DNA of 37,238 bases from an uncultured Acetatifactor sp. (GTDB taxonomy: Bacteria; Bacillota; Clostridia; Lachnospirales; Lachnospiraceae): positions 1 to 37,238 of the forward strand of contig CANPWC010000002.1 of assembly GCA_947581905.1 (NCBI GenBank). The letters are read 5' to 3'. A program made the position numbers and the translations under genes. A model generated the notes under the pieces. That model searched no databases. It was not told the origin of the DNA and was given only the letters and a program-made list of their open reading frames with translations. Each line of letters begins with the position of its first letter. The first letter of the stretch is position 1. Below, piece after piece: positions 1 to 8,811 of this stretch.

Positions 1-528
1 CCCGGGCGTGCCGATGCGCCAACCGCTTCGGATGCCAGCCGCCCCCAGGTCCAACAGGCGCACTTCCCCCGTCGGTTCTATCTTCACGTTGGCAGGCGAC
101 AGGTCCTTATACAGCACCGGCGGGTTGCCCTCCTGCAGATAGGCAAGCCCTTCCGCCAGCCTTAAGGCGATCCGTACGCTTTCCTGGCAAGAAAAGCGTC
201 CCTTTCGTTCCAGCAATTCCTTAAGGCTTGCGCCCGCCACATATTCCATCACCAGGCAGGCGCCGTCGGCATCTTCCCAATAATCCTCCCAGGCAGGCAG
301 CAGAGGATGCCGGCATCTGCGAAGCAATTCCGACTCTGCCGCAAGCCACTGGGTGCGGCTGCCGCATTTACAGGCATAGTCCTTTCCCGCGGCCTCCTTG
401 CGGACAAGATAAACCGCGGCACTGCCTCCTCTGTCCAGATAACCAATGACCCGGTAACCCCGCTTTTCCGGTCCAAGCCGCTTGATCAGCCCTTGAAAGT
501 CTCCTTCCCCTTTACCTGGTCCGTACAT
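1..528 (-). CDS. Serine/threonine protein kinase, 3' end truncated by the window edge
   Basis: My own translation from ATG at 528 (not in the ORF track): MYGPGKGEGDFQGLIKRLGPEKRGYRVIGYLDRGGSAAVYLVRKE...LVMEYVAGASLKELLERKGRFSCQESVRIALRLAEGLAYLQEGNPPVLYKDLSPANVKIEPTGEVRLLDLGAA. Gly-rich loop, VYLV-K, catalytic loop KDLSPAN and DLG are present. Confidence 0.85.
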   Translation of the reverse strand, partial: MYGPGKGEGDFQGLIKRLGPEKRGYRVIGYLDRGGSAAVYLVRKEAAGKDYACKCGSRTQWLAAESELLRRCRHPLLPAWEDYWEDADGACLVMEYVAGASLKELLERKGRFSCQESVRIALRLAEGLAYLQEGNPPVLYKDLSPANVKIEPTGEVRLLDLGAAGIRSGWRIGTPG

Positions 529-1480
529 AGACCGCGCCTCCTCCCTGCCCGCCCCGCCTCAGGCATTCCTGGGACAATTCCCGAAGCCTGCCCGGAATCT
601 GGGATTCCTTTACGATGTCCTGCACCCCCAGGCATTGCAGCAGCTCCTTTTCCGTAAGCCCCTGGAAAAAGCCGGATGAGCCCAGCAGGATCCCCACTCC
701 CTTTTCCGCCGTGCCCGGAACTATGCGCCACCCTTTCCGCCCAGGGTAATATGCGCTCCCATCCATCTGCCTGTCCAAGCGTCCATCCAGCCGCCAGTCC
801 ATTTGTCTGCCTGGCCGACCATCCGCTCGGTCGTCCATCAGTCTGCCTGTCCGTCCATTCCATGGTTTGTCCAACCGCCTTAGGTGGGCGCGCTGAAACT
901 TCCGGTTGAACACATAGGCCGCCCCCTCCCCGCCCTGTATCAGCCAGAAATCATCCTCCACCATGAGCAGCCCGATCATAGGCTCTTGAAAGGGGGAAAA
1001 GGACCCGAGCCGTTCCATCAGGCGCTTCCCCGCCTGGCCCCCTCCCGCCCTGCCGCAGAGGAACACGCCCTCCGCCTGAAACCAATCCCGCAGGCATCCG
1101 ACCGGCCCGTCACATCCCTTCTCCCGCCCCACCGCGGCTAAAATGATTGAGCGCTTCTTCCACCTGACATGCTGCAGCAGCAAGCTCGTGCCGTCTGCCG
1201 TGCCATCTGCCGCACCGTCTCTTTCCCCATCCTGCCATACATAACCCGTCCAAAATTTCATCCACGTCTTCCTTTTCGACGCTTCCTCCTCTAATGCCTT
1301 GCCCTTCTTTTTTGATAACACCTCGAAAGGGACCTTGTCAACCTGGGATTTTCTACAAATTTTCCCAATCCAAAGACGTGAAAAACCCTCTCGGAGCCCT
1401 GTAAAATGCCGTTGTTTCCAGGGTCCGAGAGGGTTGTGCAATTTGACGAAGCGCCCGGCGGCGCGGATTTGATATCGCAT
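512..1480 (-). CDS. PP2C-like (degenerate) phosphatase-family protein with low-complexity insertion
   Basis: ORF of 322 aa. Start overlaps the rseP stop (TGATG) and the end overlaps the kinase start by 17 bp. Motif-like FWLIQGGEGAAYVFNRKF and GILLGSSGFFQGLTEKEL resemble PP2C GDSRAY and SDGL segments. Adjacent to a kinase. Confidence 0.5.
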   Translation of the reverse strand: MRYQIRAAGRFVKLHNPLGPWKQRHFTGLREGFSRLWIGKICRKSQVDKVPFEVLSKKKGKALEEEASKRKTWMKFWTGYVWQDGERDGAADGTADGTSLLLQHVRWKKRSIILAAVGREKGCDGPVGCLRDWFQAEGVFLCGRAGGGQAGKRLMERLGSFSPFQEPMIGLLMVEDDFWLIQGGEGAAYVFNRKFQRAHLRRLDKPWNGRTGRLMDDRADGRPGRQMDWRLDGRLDRQMDGSAYYPGRKGWRIVPGTAEKGVGILLGSSGFFQGLTEKELLQCLGVQDIVKESQIPGRLRELSQECLRRGGQGGGAVYVRTR

Positions 1481-2532
1481 CAGCCAAAGATGTTGACCAG
1501 GTCATTGAAGAAGACGACCACCATCAAAGCCATGAAGAATACAAGCCCGGCGAAATGCACCATGCCCTCCTTTTCCGGGGGGATGGGCTTGCCGCGGACC
1601 ACCTCCAGAAGCAAGAACACCAGGCGGCCGCCATCCAAGGCAGGCAGGGGCAGGAGGTTCAGAATCCCCAGGTTCACCGTCAGTAGTAGGGTGATGTTGA
1701 GCATGTTTAACAGCACGGTAAGCCAACCATATTCCTTGGTGGCCTCATAGGTCTTGCCCACCACATTGACGGCGATCCCCACCGGGCCGGCCACATCCTC
1801 ACGATGCAGCCTGCCGCTTACCAGCATGCCCAGGCTCTTGAACGTGGCCCTGACGCAATAACGGGTCTCATACCAGGCATAGCGGAAGTTGTCGATCCCT
1901 TTCACATCCACCTGCTCGCCCAAGGCGATCCCCATGAAATAACGCCCTTCCTGTTCATTATAGACCGGCTTAAGGACTGTGGACATCTCCTGTCCATCCC
2001 TTTCAAACACGACTTCGGCTTCCTCTCCCGCGGTAGTCATGCTAAAAAGGATGATATCCGAGCCGATGCAAACCTTTTCCCCATTGATGGAAAGGATGCG
2101 GTCCGATGCCAGGAGCCCGGCTTCCTGGGCGGGGCTTCCCTCCGTCACCTCGCTGATGACCGTGTCGTTGATGCTCATGAACTGCACCATGATGAGGGCG
2201 ATCAGGAGGCCCAGGATGAAATTGAAGATCGGTCCAGCGAGCACCGTGGAAATCCTGCTCCAGACCGGGGCATTGGGGAACGCCCCCTTGCTTTCTTCCC
2301 CTTCCAGGAAATCCAGCCCGTCTTCCCCTTCGAACATGCAGGCCCCGCCGATGGGCAGAAGCCGCAGGGAATATTTGGTATCTCCTTTCGGGAAAGAGAA
2401 CAACGTCGGGCCCATGCCCACGGAAAACTCCACCACATGGATCCCGTTGGCTTTCGCCAGGAGGAAATGTCCGAATTCATGTGAAATCACTACCACCCCG
2501 AAAATCAGGATGAAAAAAACCAGCGTCAGCAT
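1480..2532 (-). CDS. rseP: RIP zinc metalloprotease RseP (site-2 protease)
   Basis: MLTLVFFILIFGVVVISHEFGHFLLAKANGIHVVEFSVGMGP with HExxH motif, PDZ-like segment, and C-terminal NLLPLPALDGGRLVF. ATG at 2532 preceded by GAGGTG. Confidence 0.95.
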   Translation of the reverse strand: MLTLVFFILIFGVVVISHEFGHFLLAKANGIHVVEFSVGMGPTLFSFPKGDTKYSLRLLPIGGACMFEGEDGLDFLEGEESKGAFPNAPVWSRISTVLAGPIFNFILGLLIALIMVQFMSINDTVISEVTEGSPAQEAGLLASDRILSINGEKVCIGSDIILFSMTTAGEEAEVVFERDGQEMSTVLKPVYNEQEGRYFMGIALGEQVDVKGIDNFRYAWYETRYCVRATFKSLGMLVSGRLHREDVAGPVGIAVNVVGKTYEATKEYGWLTVLLNMLNITLLLTVNLGILNLLPLPALDGGRLVFLLLEVVRGKPIPPEKEGMVHFAGLVFFMALMVVVFFNDLVNIFG

Positions 2533-3677
2533 TGTAACACCTCTTTGTCCGTCAATTCTTCCGTCCACTGCTGCACCATGAGGATTTCCTCCACGGACGG
2601 ATGCACGATCACCTGGTGGCGGTCCATGGCAGCCTCGATCAACTCCGCGATCTGCAGATATCTGATCCTTCCATTTAAAAATAAGGAAACCGCCCGTTCA
2701 TTCGCCGCATTGTAAACGGTAGGCATGCTCCCTCCCGCTTCCATGGCGCGGTAAGCCAGCCTTAACCCCGGAAAAGCTTCCAGGTCCGGCTCCTCAAAGG
2801 TAATCTGCTTCAAAGAAAAGAAATCCACCCGCTTGCCCATCATCGGCCTGCGGTCCGGGTAAAACAGGGCATACTGGATAGGCAGCTTCATATCCGGCAT
2901 CCCAAGCTGCGCCATGATCGCGCCGTCTACATACTCCACCATGGAATGGATGATGCTCTGCGGATGCACCACCACCTGGATTTGGGGCAGATCCACGCCG
3001 AAGAGCCATTTCGCCTCCATGACCTCCAGCCCCTTATTGACCATGGTGGCGGAATCAATGGTGATCTTCTTCCCCATGGACCAATTGGGATGCTTCAGGG
3101 CGTCTTCCACCCGCACCTCCTCCAGTTCCTGCCGCGTCTTGCCGCGGAACGGTCCGCCGGACGCCGTAAGGAGGATCTTGGAAATCCGGTCCGGGTTTTC
3201 CCCGTTCAGGGACTGGAAAATGGCACTGTGCTCGCTGTCCACCGGCAGGATGGACACGCCTCGCTCTTTCGCCAGGGGGATGATCAGGTGCCCTGCCGTC
3301 ACCAACGTCTCCTTGTTCGCCAGGGCGATCGCCTTGCCCGCCTGGATGGCCGCGATGGTGGGCTTAATCCCAATCATTCCCACGATGGCCGTCACCAATA
3401 CCTCTGCCTGGGGCAATGTGGCGATTTCCAGGAGACCCTCCATGCCGCACACTACCCTGACGGGCAGATCAGCCAGGCGCTCCCTTAAATCCTTTGCCGC
3501 CTCTTCGGTCCACATCCCGACGACCATAGGGCTAAACGTGCGCGCCTGCGCTTCCATTTTCTCCACGCTGCTGTTCGCCGCCAGCGCCACGACCTGCAAA
3601 TCCGGGTTCGCGCCTACGATTTCCAGCGTTTGGGTGCCGATGGAGCCGGTCGAACCCAATATCGCGATCTTCTTCAT
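2526..3677 (-). CDS. dxr: 1-deoxy-D-xylulose-5-phosphate reductoisomerase
   Basis: MKKIAILGSTGSIGTQTLEIV, ANKETLVTAG, LPVDSEHSAIFQ, TASGGPFRG, NPNWSMGKKITIDSATMVNKGLE-type motifs. Start placed at the internal Met of the 393-aa ORF. Confidence 0.97.
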   Translation of the reverse strand: MKKIAILGSTGSIGTQTLEIVGANPDLQVVALAANSSVEKMEAQARTFSPMVVGMWTEEAAKDLRERLADLPVRVVCGMEGLLEIATLPQAEVLVTAIVGMIGIKPTIAAIQAGKAIALANKETLVTAGHLIIPLAKERGVSILPVDSEHSAIFQSLNGENPDRISKILLTASGGPFRGKTRQELEEVRVEDALKHPNWSMGKKITIDSATMVNKGLEVMEAKWLFGVDLPQIQVVVHPQSIIHSMVEYVDGAIMAQLGMPDMKLPIQYALFYPDRRPMMGKRVDFFSLKQITFEEPDLEAFPGLRLAYRAMEAGGSMPTVYNAANERAVSLFLNGRIRYLQIAELIEAAMDRHQVIVHPSVEEILMVQQWTEELTDKEVLQC

Positions 3678-3782
3678 GTGTTTTACTCTCCTATGCCGCA
3701 AGCCCATTTAGGCCGCGGCCCTTTCTTACTGCCTGACTGCCGCCATGCCGCAAGCCCTTCAGGCACCGGCACCGGCTTTCCC

Positions 3783-4628
3783 TTACTGCCTGATCATCAG
3801 GATCGCCAGGAAATAAATCATGGGCGCGGTCACGATCATGCTGTCAAAACGATCCATGATCCCGCCATGCCCCGGGATCAGCTTGCCGTAGTCCTTGATC
3901 TGGTGGTTCCGCTTGATCGCGGACGCGGCCAGGTCGCCCACCTGGCTCATGACCGCCCCGACGGCGCAGATGAACGCGATGATCCACTTCACCGTCTGGT
4001 CCGGGAATGCCGCCTCCACGATGAAATGCCCATACAGGGCGCCAATCGTAGCGCTTCCCAGCACGCCCCCGATGCAGCCCTCCAGGGACTTCTTAGGGCT
4101 AAGCTGCGGAAAGATCTTCTTTTTCCCGATCAGCATCCCTACCACATAGGCGCAGGTATCGCAGCCCCAGGAGCTGATCAAGATCATCCAAACCATATAT
4201 TTCCCCTGCGGGCACATCCTGGTCAAATAGACGAAAGACAGCATCACCGGCGCATAGAGGAAGGAAAAGCAGGCCGCCACCACCTGTGTGGCGTTAAATT
4301 TCGGGAACGTGACAACATAGACCAACATCAATGCCATGAATACGCCTACGATGCACATGAGCAGGTAGACCTGCGCGTCCGAAAAAAAGGCGGCGGCATA
4401 ATAAGCGACCACGCCTGCCGCGCCTACATATTCCAAAAGGTTCCAGGGCGCGCCTTCCCTCTGGTCCCCATCGGCCGGACGCGACACGTTCAGCGCTTTC
4501 GTCAGCTCCCGGAAAGCGATCAAGGAAATCGCCAACAAGGTGGCCGCAAGCACGGGACCCCCTAGTCCGAATGTCGCCAAGGCGATGATGATCAATACAA
4601 TTCCGCTCACCAGTCTGGGTCCAAACAT
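3783..4628 (-). CDS. cdsA: Phosphatidate cytidylyltransferase
   Basis: 281-aa polytopic protein with C-terminal SQVGDLAASAIKRNHQIKDYGKLIPGHGGIMDRFDSM signature. Confidence 0.96.
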   Translation of the reverse strand: MFGPRLVSGIVLIIIALATFGLGGPVLAATLLAISLIAFRELTKALNVSRPADGDQREGAPWNLLEYVGAAGVVAYYAAAFFSDAQVYLLMCIVGVFMALMLVYVVTFPKFNATQVVAACFSFLYAPVMLSFVYLTRMCPQGKYMVWMILISSWGCDTCAYVVGMLIGKKKIFPQLSPKKSLEGCIGGVLGSATIGALYGHFIVEAAFPDQTVKWIIAFICAVGAVMSQVGDLAASAIKRNHQIKDYGKLIPGHGGIMDRFDSMIVTAPMIYFLAILMIRQ

Positions 4629-4632
4629 GAAA

Positions 4633-5352
4633 CTATTCCTCCTTCAACGCGCCGTATCTTCTGTCTCTATGATTATATGCCTCCACGGCTTTGGCCAATT
4701 CCTCCTTGGTAAAATCGGGCCAAGGCACAGGCGTGAAATAAAATTCCGTGTAAGCCAACTGCCATAAGAGGAAGTTGGAAATCCTCTGCTCATTGCAGGT
4801 ACGGATCAAAAGGTCCGGTTCCGGGATGCCGGCGGTGTCCAAATGGGCCGCAATACAGTCTTCATCGATGTCCTCCAGGTCAAGCTTCCCGCTTTCCACC
4901 TCGCCCGCCACCTTGCGCATGGCCCTGGTCAGCTCATCCCGCCCGCCATAATTGATCGCGATCTGGAAATGCAGACCGTCATTGTCTTTCGTCGCCTCCT
5001 CCAGCTGCGCGATCCGGGCGCGGATATCCTCGTCCAGCCGGGACTTCTCCCCCAGCACGCGCACACACATCCGATTCTTCTCCGCCGTCTTCAGGCAAGT
5101 CTTCATGTAGTTGCGCAACAGCCTCATCAGCGCGTCCACTTCATCCTGCGGACGGTTCCAGTTCTCCGTGGAAAAAGCATATACCGTCAGATATTGGATC
5201 CCCATCTTATAGGCTTCTTCGCAGATCGTCTCCACCGTTTTAGCGCCCTGCGTATGCCCATAGTTGCGGGGCATGCCCTTCGCTTTCGCCCAACGGCCGT
5301 TCCCGTCTAAAATGATCGCCACATGCCTCGGCATCTTCCATTCTTCACTCAT
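4633..5352 (-). CDS. uppS: Isoprenyl transferase (undecaprenyl diphosphate synthase)
   Basis: MPRHVAIILDGNGRWAKAKGMPRNYGHTQGA, YAFSTENWNRP, INYGGRDELTRA, PDLLIRTCNEQRISNFLLWQLAYTEFYF. Confidence 0.97.
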   Translation of the reverse strand: MSEEWKMPRHVAIILDGNGRWAKAKGMPRNYGHTQGAKTVETICEEAYKMGIQYLTVYAFSTENWNRPQDEVDALMRLLRNYMKTCLKTAEKNRMCVRVLGEKSRLDEDIRARIAQLEEATKDNDGLHFQIAINYGGRDELTRAMRKVAGEVESGKLDLEDIDEDCIAAHLDTAGIPEPDLLIRTCNEQRISNFLLWQLAYTEFYFTPVPWPDFTKEELAKAVEAYNHRDRRYGALKEE

Positions 5353-5475
5353 GTCGCATCCTCAAGCATCCTCAAACTTTTCCCTGGGAAAACGCCGCGC
5401 CACGCGACGTCCCTTTTTTCACGGCGCCTTTCCACGGCAGGCGCTTGACCCCCTCCATGCCGCCCATAGAGATAA

Positions 5476-5511
5476 ACATTCCGGGGCGGTCCAGATGCCG
5501 CCCCAGAATGT
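5476..5511 (-). terminator. Strong intergenic stem-loop between frr and uppS (terminator, attenuator or processing hairpin)
   Basis: ACATTC-C-GGGGCGG (5476-5489) pairs with CCGCCCC-A-GAATGT (5498-5511): 13 paired bases, one mismatch, 8-nt loop. On the minus strand it is followed by TTTATCTC, only a weak T-tract. Confidence 0.55.
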
Positions 5512-5519
5512 CTCCCGTT

Positions 5520-6071
5520 TTAAACCTTCATAATGTCCTTGGACTTGCTGTCAATCAATCCGTCAATTTCCTTGATGAACTTATCCGTCTGCTTCTGCAG
5601 GTCGTCCGTAAGCTGCTTCACCTCATCCTCGGACACATCCTGCTTCGTCAGCTTCTTAAACGCATCGTTGCCGTCACGCCGGATGTTGCGGACCGCCACT
5701 TTCGCCTCTTCGCCTTTCTTCTTCACATCCTTGACCAGGCTCTTCCTGCGCTCCTCGGTCAATTCCGGGAACACCAGGCGGATGACGCTGCCGTCATTGG
5801 AAGGATTGATGCCCAGGTCCGACATTTGGATCGCCTTCTCGATCGCCTTGATCTGGGTCCTGTCCCAGGGAGCGATCTGGATGACGCGCGCATCCGGGAT
5901 GCTGATATTGCCCATCTGCTGGATCGGCGTGGGCACGCCGTAATAATCCACCCTGATCCGATCCAACACATGAGGGTTGGCACGTCCCGCGCGAATGGTC
6001 AGGTAATCGGCTTCCAGGTAATCAACCGCTTTCCTCATCTTGTCTTCATACTGCTGTAACCTTGCGTCCAT
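5520..6071 (-). CDS. frr: Ribosome recycling factor
   Basis: MDARLQQYEDKMRKAVDYLEADYLTIRAGRANPHVLDRIRVDYYGVPTPIQQMGNISIPDARVIQIAPWD. Confidence 0.97.
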   Translation of the reverse strand: MDARLQQYEDKMRKAVDYLEADYLTIRAGRANPHVLDRIRVDYYGVPTPIQQMGNISIPDARVIQIAPWDRTQIKAIEKAIQMSDLGINPSNDGSVIRLVFPELTEERRKSLVKDVKKKGEEAKVAVRNIRRDGNDAFKKLTKQDVSEDEVKQLTDDLQKQTDKFIKEIDGLIDSKSKDIMKV

Positions 6072-6236
6072 AGTGATTCCTCCGTTTTCTCCTTGTCTCT
6101 TATTCCATGTAAATAACTGCAAGCCTCCCATTCCGGGGACGCCCCATCCAGAAAGCGCATCCAAACGGCTTCGCAATTACTTATCGTTCCCATCCGACGC
6201 CAAGGCAGCTTGCCTGCCCTGTCCGCGTCCCTGCCG

Positions 6237-6932
6237 CTATACGGTCACCTTCGTCCCGTGGAACTTCCCCTTGGCCGCGTCCACGATGCTGCCCGGTTCG
6301 TTCAAGCCGAACACCCACATCGGCATCTTATTGTCCCGCGCCAGGATGGACGCCGTCATATCCACCACCTGCAGGTTCTGGGCCACCACGTCGTCTATGC
6401 TGATCTCATCATACTTCTTCGCCAGGGGATTCTTCGCCGGGTCGTCATCGTACACGCCGTCGATGGACTTCGCCAAAAGGATGACCTCCGCTTCCACTTC
6501 CACCGCCCGCAGCACCACGCCGGTATCCGTTGAAAAGTAAGGATGCCCCGTGCCTCCCGCGAAAAACACCACCATTCCCTGCCTGAAGCATTCATTCGCC
6601 TTATCCTTGGAAAAAAGCTCCGTGAACGCGCCGCATACGAACGGGGTCATCACCGCCGTCTTCATGCCCACGGAACGGAAGACCTCCGAGACGTAAATGC
6701 AGTTCATCACCGTAGCCAACATCCCGATCTGGTCCGCTTTGGTACGGTCGATGTTTTCACTGGTACGCCCCCGCCAGAAATTGCCGCCGCCGGTGACGAT
6801 CCCTACTTCCATCCCATCGTCCACCAATTCCTTTACCTGCAGGGCCACGTTACGGACCGTATCCTCGTCAAACCCCATTTTCTTCTCGCCCGCCAGGGCC
6901 TCTCCGCTTAATTTCAATAAAATCCGCTTCAT
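6237..6932 (-). CDS. pyrH: UMP kinase
   Basis: MKRILLKLSGEALAGEKKMGFDEDTVRNVALQVKELVDDGMEVGIVTGGGNFWRGR; start placed at the internal Met of the 267-aa ORF. Confidence 0.96.
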   Translation of the reverse strand: MKRILLKLSGEALAGEKKMGFDEDTVRNVALQVKELVDDGMEVGIVTGGGNFWRGRTSENIDRTKADQIGMLATVMNCIYVSEVFRSVGMKTAVMTPFVCGAFTELFSKDKANECFRQGMVVFFAGGTGHPYFSTDTGVVLRAVEVEAEVILLAKSIDGVYDDDPAKNPLAKKYDEISIDDVVAQNLQVVDMTASILARDNKMPMWVFGLNEPGSIVDAAKGKFHGTKVTV

Positions 6933-7020
6933 CATTTCCTCGCTTCCATGCCAAACCAACTTCCGCGCCAACAGACGCCTTTCCTGCATTATATCATATT
7001 CCCCCATCCTGTAAAAGCCT

Positions 7021-7065
7021 AAAATGAAAAAAGAGGGCAAATATTCTTATTTCAAGAATGCCCTC
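7021..7065 (-). terminator. Rho-independent-type terminator downstream of the histidine kinase gene
   Basis: Minus strand GAGGGCATTCTTGAAATAAGAATATTTGCCCTCTTTTTTCATTTT: inverted repeat GAGGGCA/TGCCCTC plus TTCTT/AAGAA, followed by a T-rich run. Confidence 0.8.
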
Positions 7066-7077
7066 TAAGCCCTTGCC

Positions 7078-7971
7078 CTATTCTTTGGGAAGCGTGACGC
7101 GGATGCTCAGCCTGTTTTCCCTCCATTCTGCCGCTATGTCCCCGCCCATCTGCTCCACCAGGGCCCTTGCGATCGCAAGGCCCAGCCCGGTTGACTTCCT
7201 CGCGGCTTCCACCGTATAGAAACGGTCAAACAGCCTCCCCACCTGGACCTGGTTCAACCCAAGGGCCGTATTTGTGAACGTGACGACGCCCGCTTCCGAT
7301 AATGTGACCTCCAGGTCGCCGTCGCTATATTTTATGGCATTGTTCAACAAATTGGAAAACACCCGGACCAGGGCGACGCGGTCCAACGTCCGGACCACCT
7401 TTTTATCCGGGATATGGACCTGAGGCTCGATCTTCCGGTCTTTTAACGCGGTATAGGACGACGCGATGCTTTCTTCCAATACGCCCCCTACGTCCACCGG
7501 CTCCAGGGTTCCCTTGTTTTTCGCGGAAAGGACCATGGAATATCGGAACAGTTCTTCCGTCAGCTGCACCATGAGCTCCGCCCTGTTTCGGATGATCTGC
7601 AGGTAACGTTCCGCTTCCTGCGACTTTTCCTCCGCCTCCAGCAAATCCAGATAACTGCAGATGGCCGTCAGAGGCGTCCTCAGGTCATGGGAAATGTTCG
7701 TAACCGCATTTTGGAGTTCCAGGTTCCCTTGCTCAAAGCGGCGACGCTCCTTACGCAGCTTCCGAAGCTGGACGTTCAGGCTGTTCGCCAGGCGGCGCAT
7801 ATGCCGGTCCCCGGAGGAAAGGTCGATCAACGTGTTCGTATCGGTTTCGAGCCTGTCGGCAAGGGCGTCCCCCATTTCTTCCGCAGCCCTTTGCAGCGTC
7901 CTGATTTTCCATGATAAAAGAAGAATGACGGCCGCCATCATGCCGGCCAGTGCCCAAACCCACATCTCCAT
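7078..7971 (-). CDS. Sensor histidine kinase
   Basis: NISHDLRTPLTAICSYLDLLE H-box, NLLNNAIKYSDGD N-box, STGLGLAIARALVEQMGG G-box; N-terminal TM. Confidence 0.95.
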   Translation of the reverse strand: MEMWVWALAGMMAAVILLLSWKIRTLQRAAEEMGDALADRLETDTNTLIDLSSGDRHMRRLANSLNVQLRKLRKERRRFEQGNLELQNAVTNISHDLRTPLTAICSYLDLLEAEEKSQEAERYLQIIRNRAELMVQLTEELFRYSMVLSAKNKGTLEPVDVGGVLEESIASSYTALKDRKIEPQVHIPDKKVVRTLDRVALVRVFSNLLNNAIKYSDGDLEVTLSEAGVVTFTNTALGLNQVQVGRLFDRFYTVEAARKSTGLGLAIARALVEQMGGDIAAEWRENRLSIRVTLPKE

Positions 7972-7980
7972 AACGTTTCC

Positions 7981-8811
7981 TTACCTGATATCTTTCTTGT
8001 GAAAAGCGAACATCCCGCCCGCCGTCGTAACGATCGTAAGGAACAGGGAGGAAGCGACCATCCGAAGCGGATTCGCCACCTCAAGCTGCCACATCCGAAT
8101 CCCTTGCCCCGTCGGCAAAAAATCCACGATAAAATCATAAAGCTCCCGCTTCCACCCGGTGACATAATTGGGGTTCGGGGTCCCCTCCGTCATTTCCAGG
8201 CCATTTTGGGTGATCTGCACGCCGCTTATCATTTCCGGTTGGCAAAGGCCGTTATAAACGACGCTTGCCAAAAGCAGCAGCCCGATAAATAGCAGGATGG
8301 AAATGAGAAACGTATTGGCTTTATTGGAGGACAACATGTTAATCACCGTACAGATCGCGGAAAAGGACAGGATGAACATGAGGCCGACCAATAGATAACA
8401 AAGCAGCTTCCCAGCGCTCATTTTCCAAAAGCCAAGGACCGGGACCGCCACAAGCGCCCCTACAAGCCATACGGACAAGATGGCCAAGGTCGCCAGGAAC
8501 GTGGTAAGCAGGCTTGCCAGGTAAATGCCTTCCCTCGTATGCCCCACGATGACCTTATTCCGGAGCGTCCCGTCATGATATTCCGTCCCGAAGAACATGC
8601 TGCTGCAAACGGAGCAGAAAAGGCCGATCGATAAGGCGACATGGAAATAATATTGCTCAAGGGAATAGCCATATTCCGACAGATCTTTCACGGCCTGCCT
8701 GCACCCATTCAACATATAAAGAAACACATATATAAGCATGGCTCCCATGCAAAGCCAGAATATGCGATCCCTCCAAAGCCTTGAAAAATTGGACCGAAGC
8801 AGTTTAAGCAT
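7981..8811 (-). CDS. ABC-2 type transporter permease
   Basis: Multi-TM protein directly downstream of the ATPase (overlap 8804-8811): MLKLLRSNFSRLWRDRIFWLCMGAMLIYVFLYML...TEYHDGTLRNKVIVGHTR. Confidence 0.85.
   Translation of the reverse strand: MLKLLRSNFSRLWRDRIFWLCMGAMLIYVFLYMLNGCRQAVKDLSEYGYSLEQYYFHVALSIGLFCSVCSSMFFGTEYHDGTLRNKVIVGHTREGIYLASLLTTFLATLAILSVWLVGALVAVPVLGFWKMSAGKLLCYLLVGLMFILSFSAICTVINMLSSNKANTFLISILLFIGLLLLASVVYNGLCQPEMISGVQITQNGLEMTEGTPNPNYVTGWKRELYDFIVDFLPTGQGIRMWQLEVANPLRMVASSLFLTIVTTAGGMFAFHKKDIR

Noticed and set aside
3630-4565. 311-aa plus-strand ORF
   Set aside because: Antisense to cdsA, which is unambiguous.
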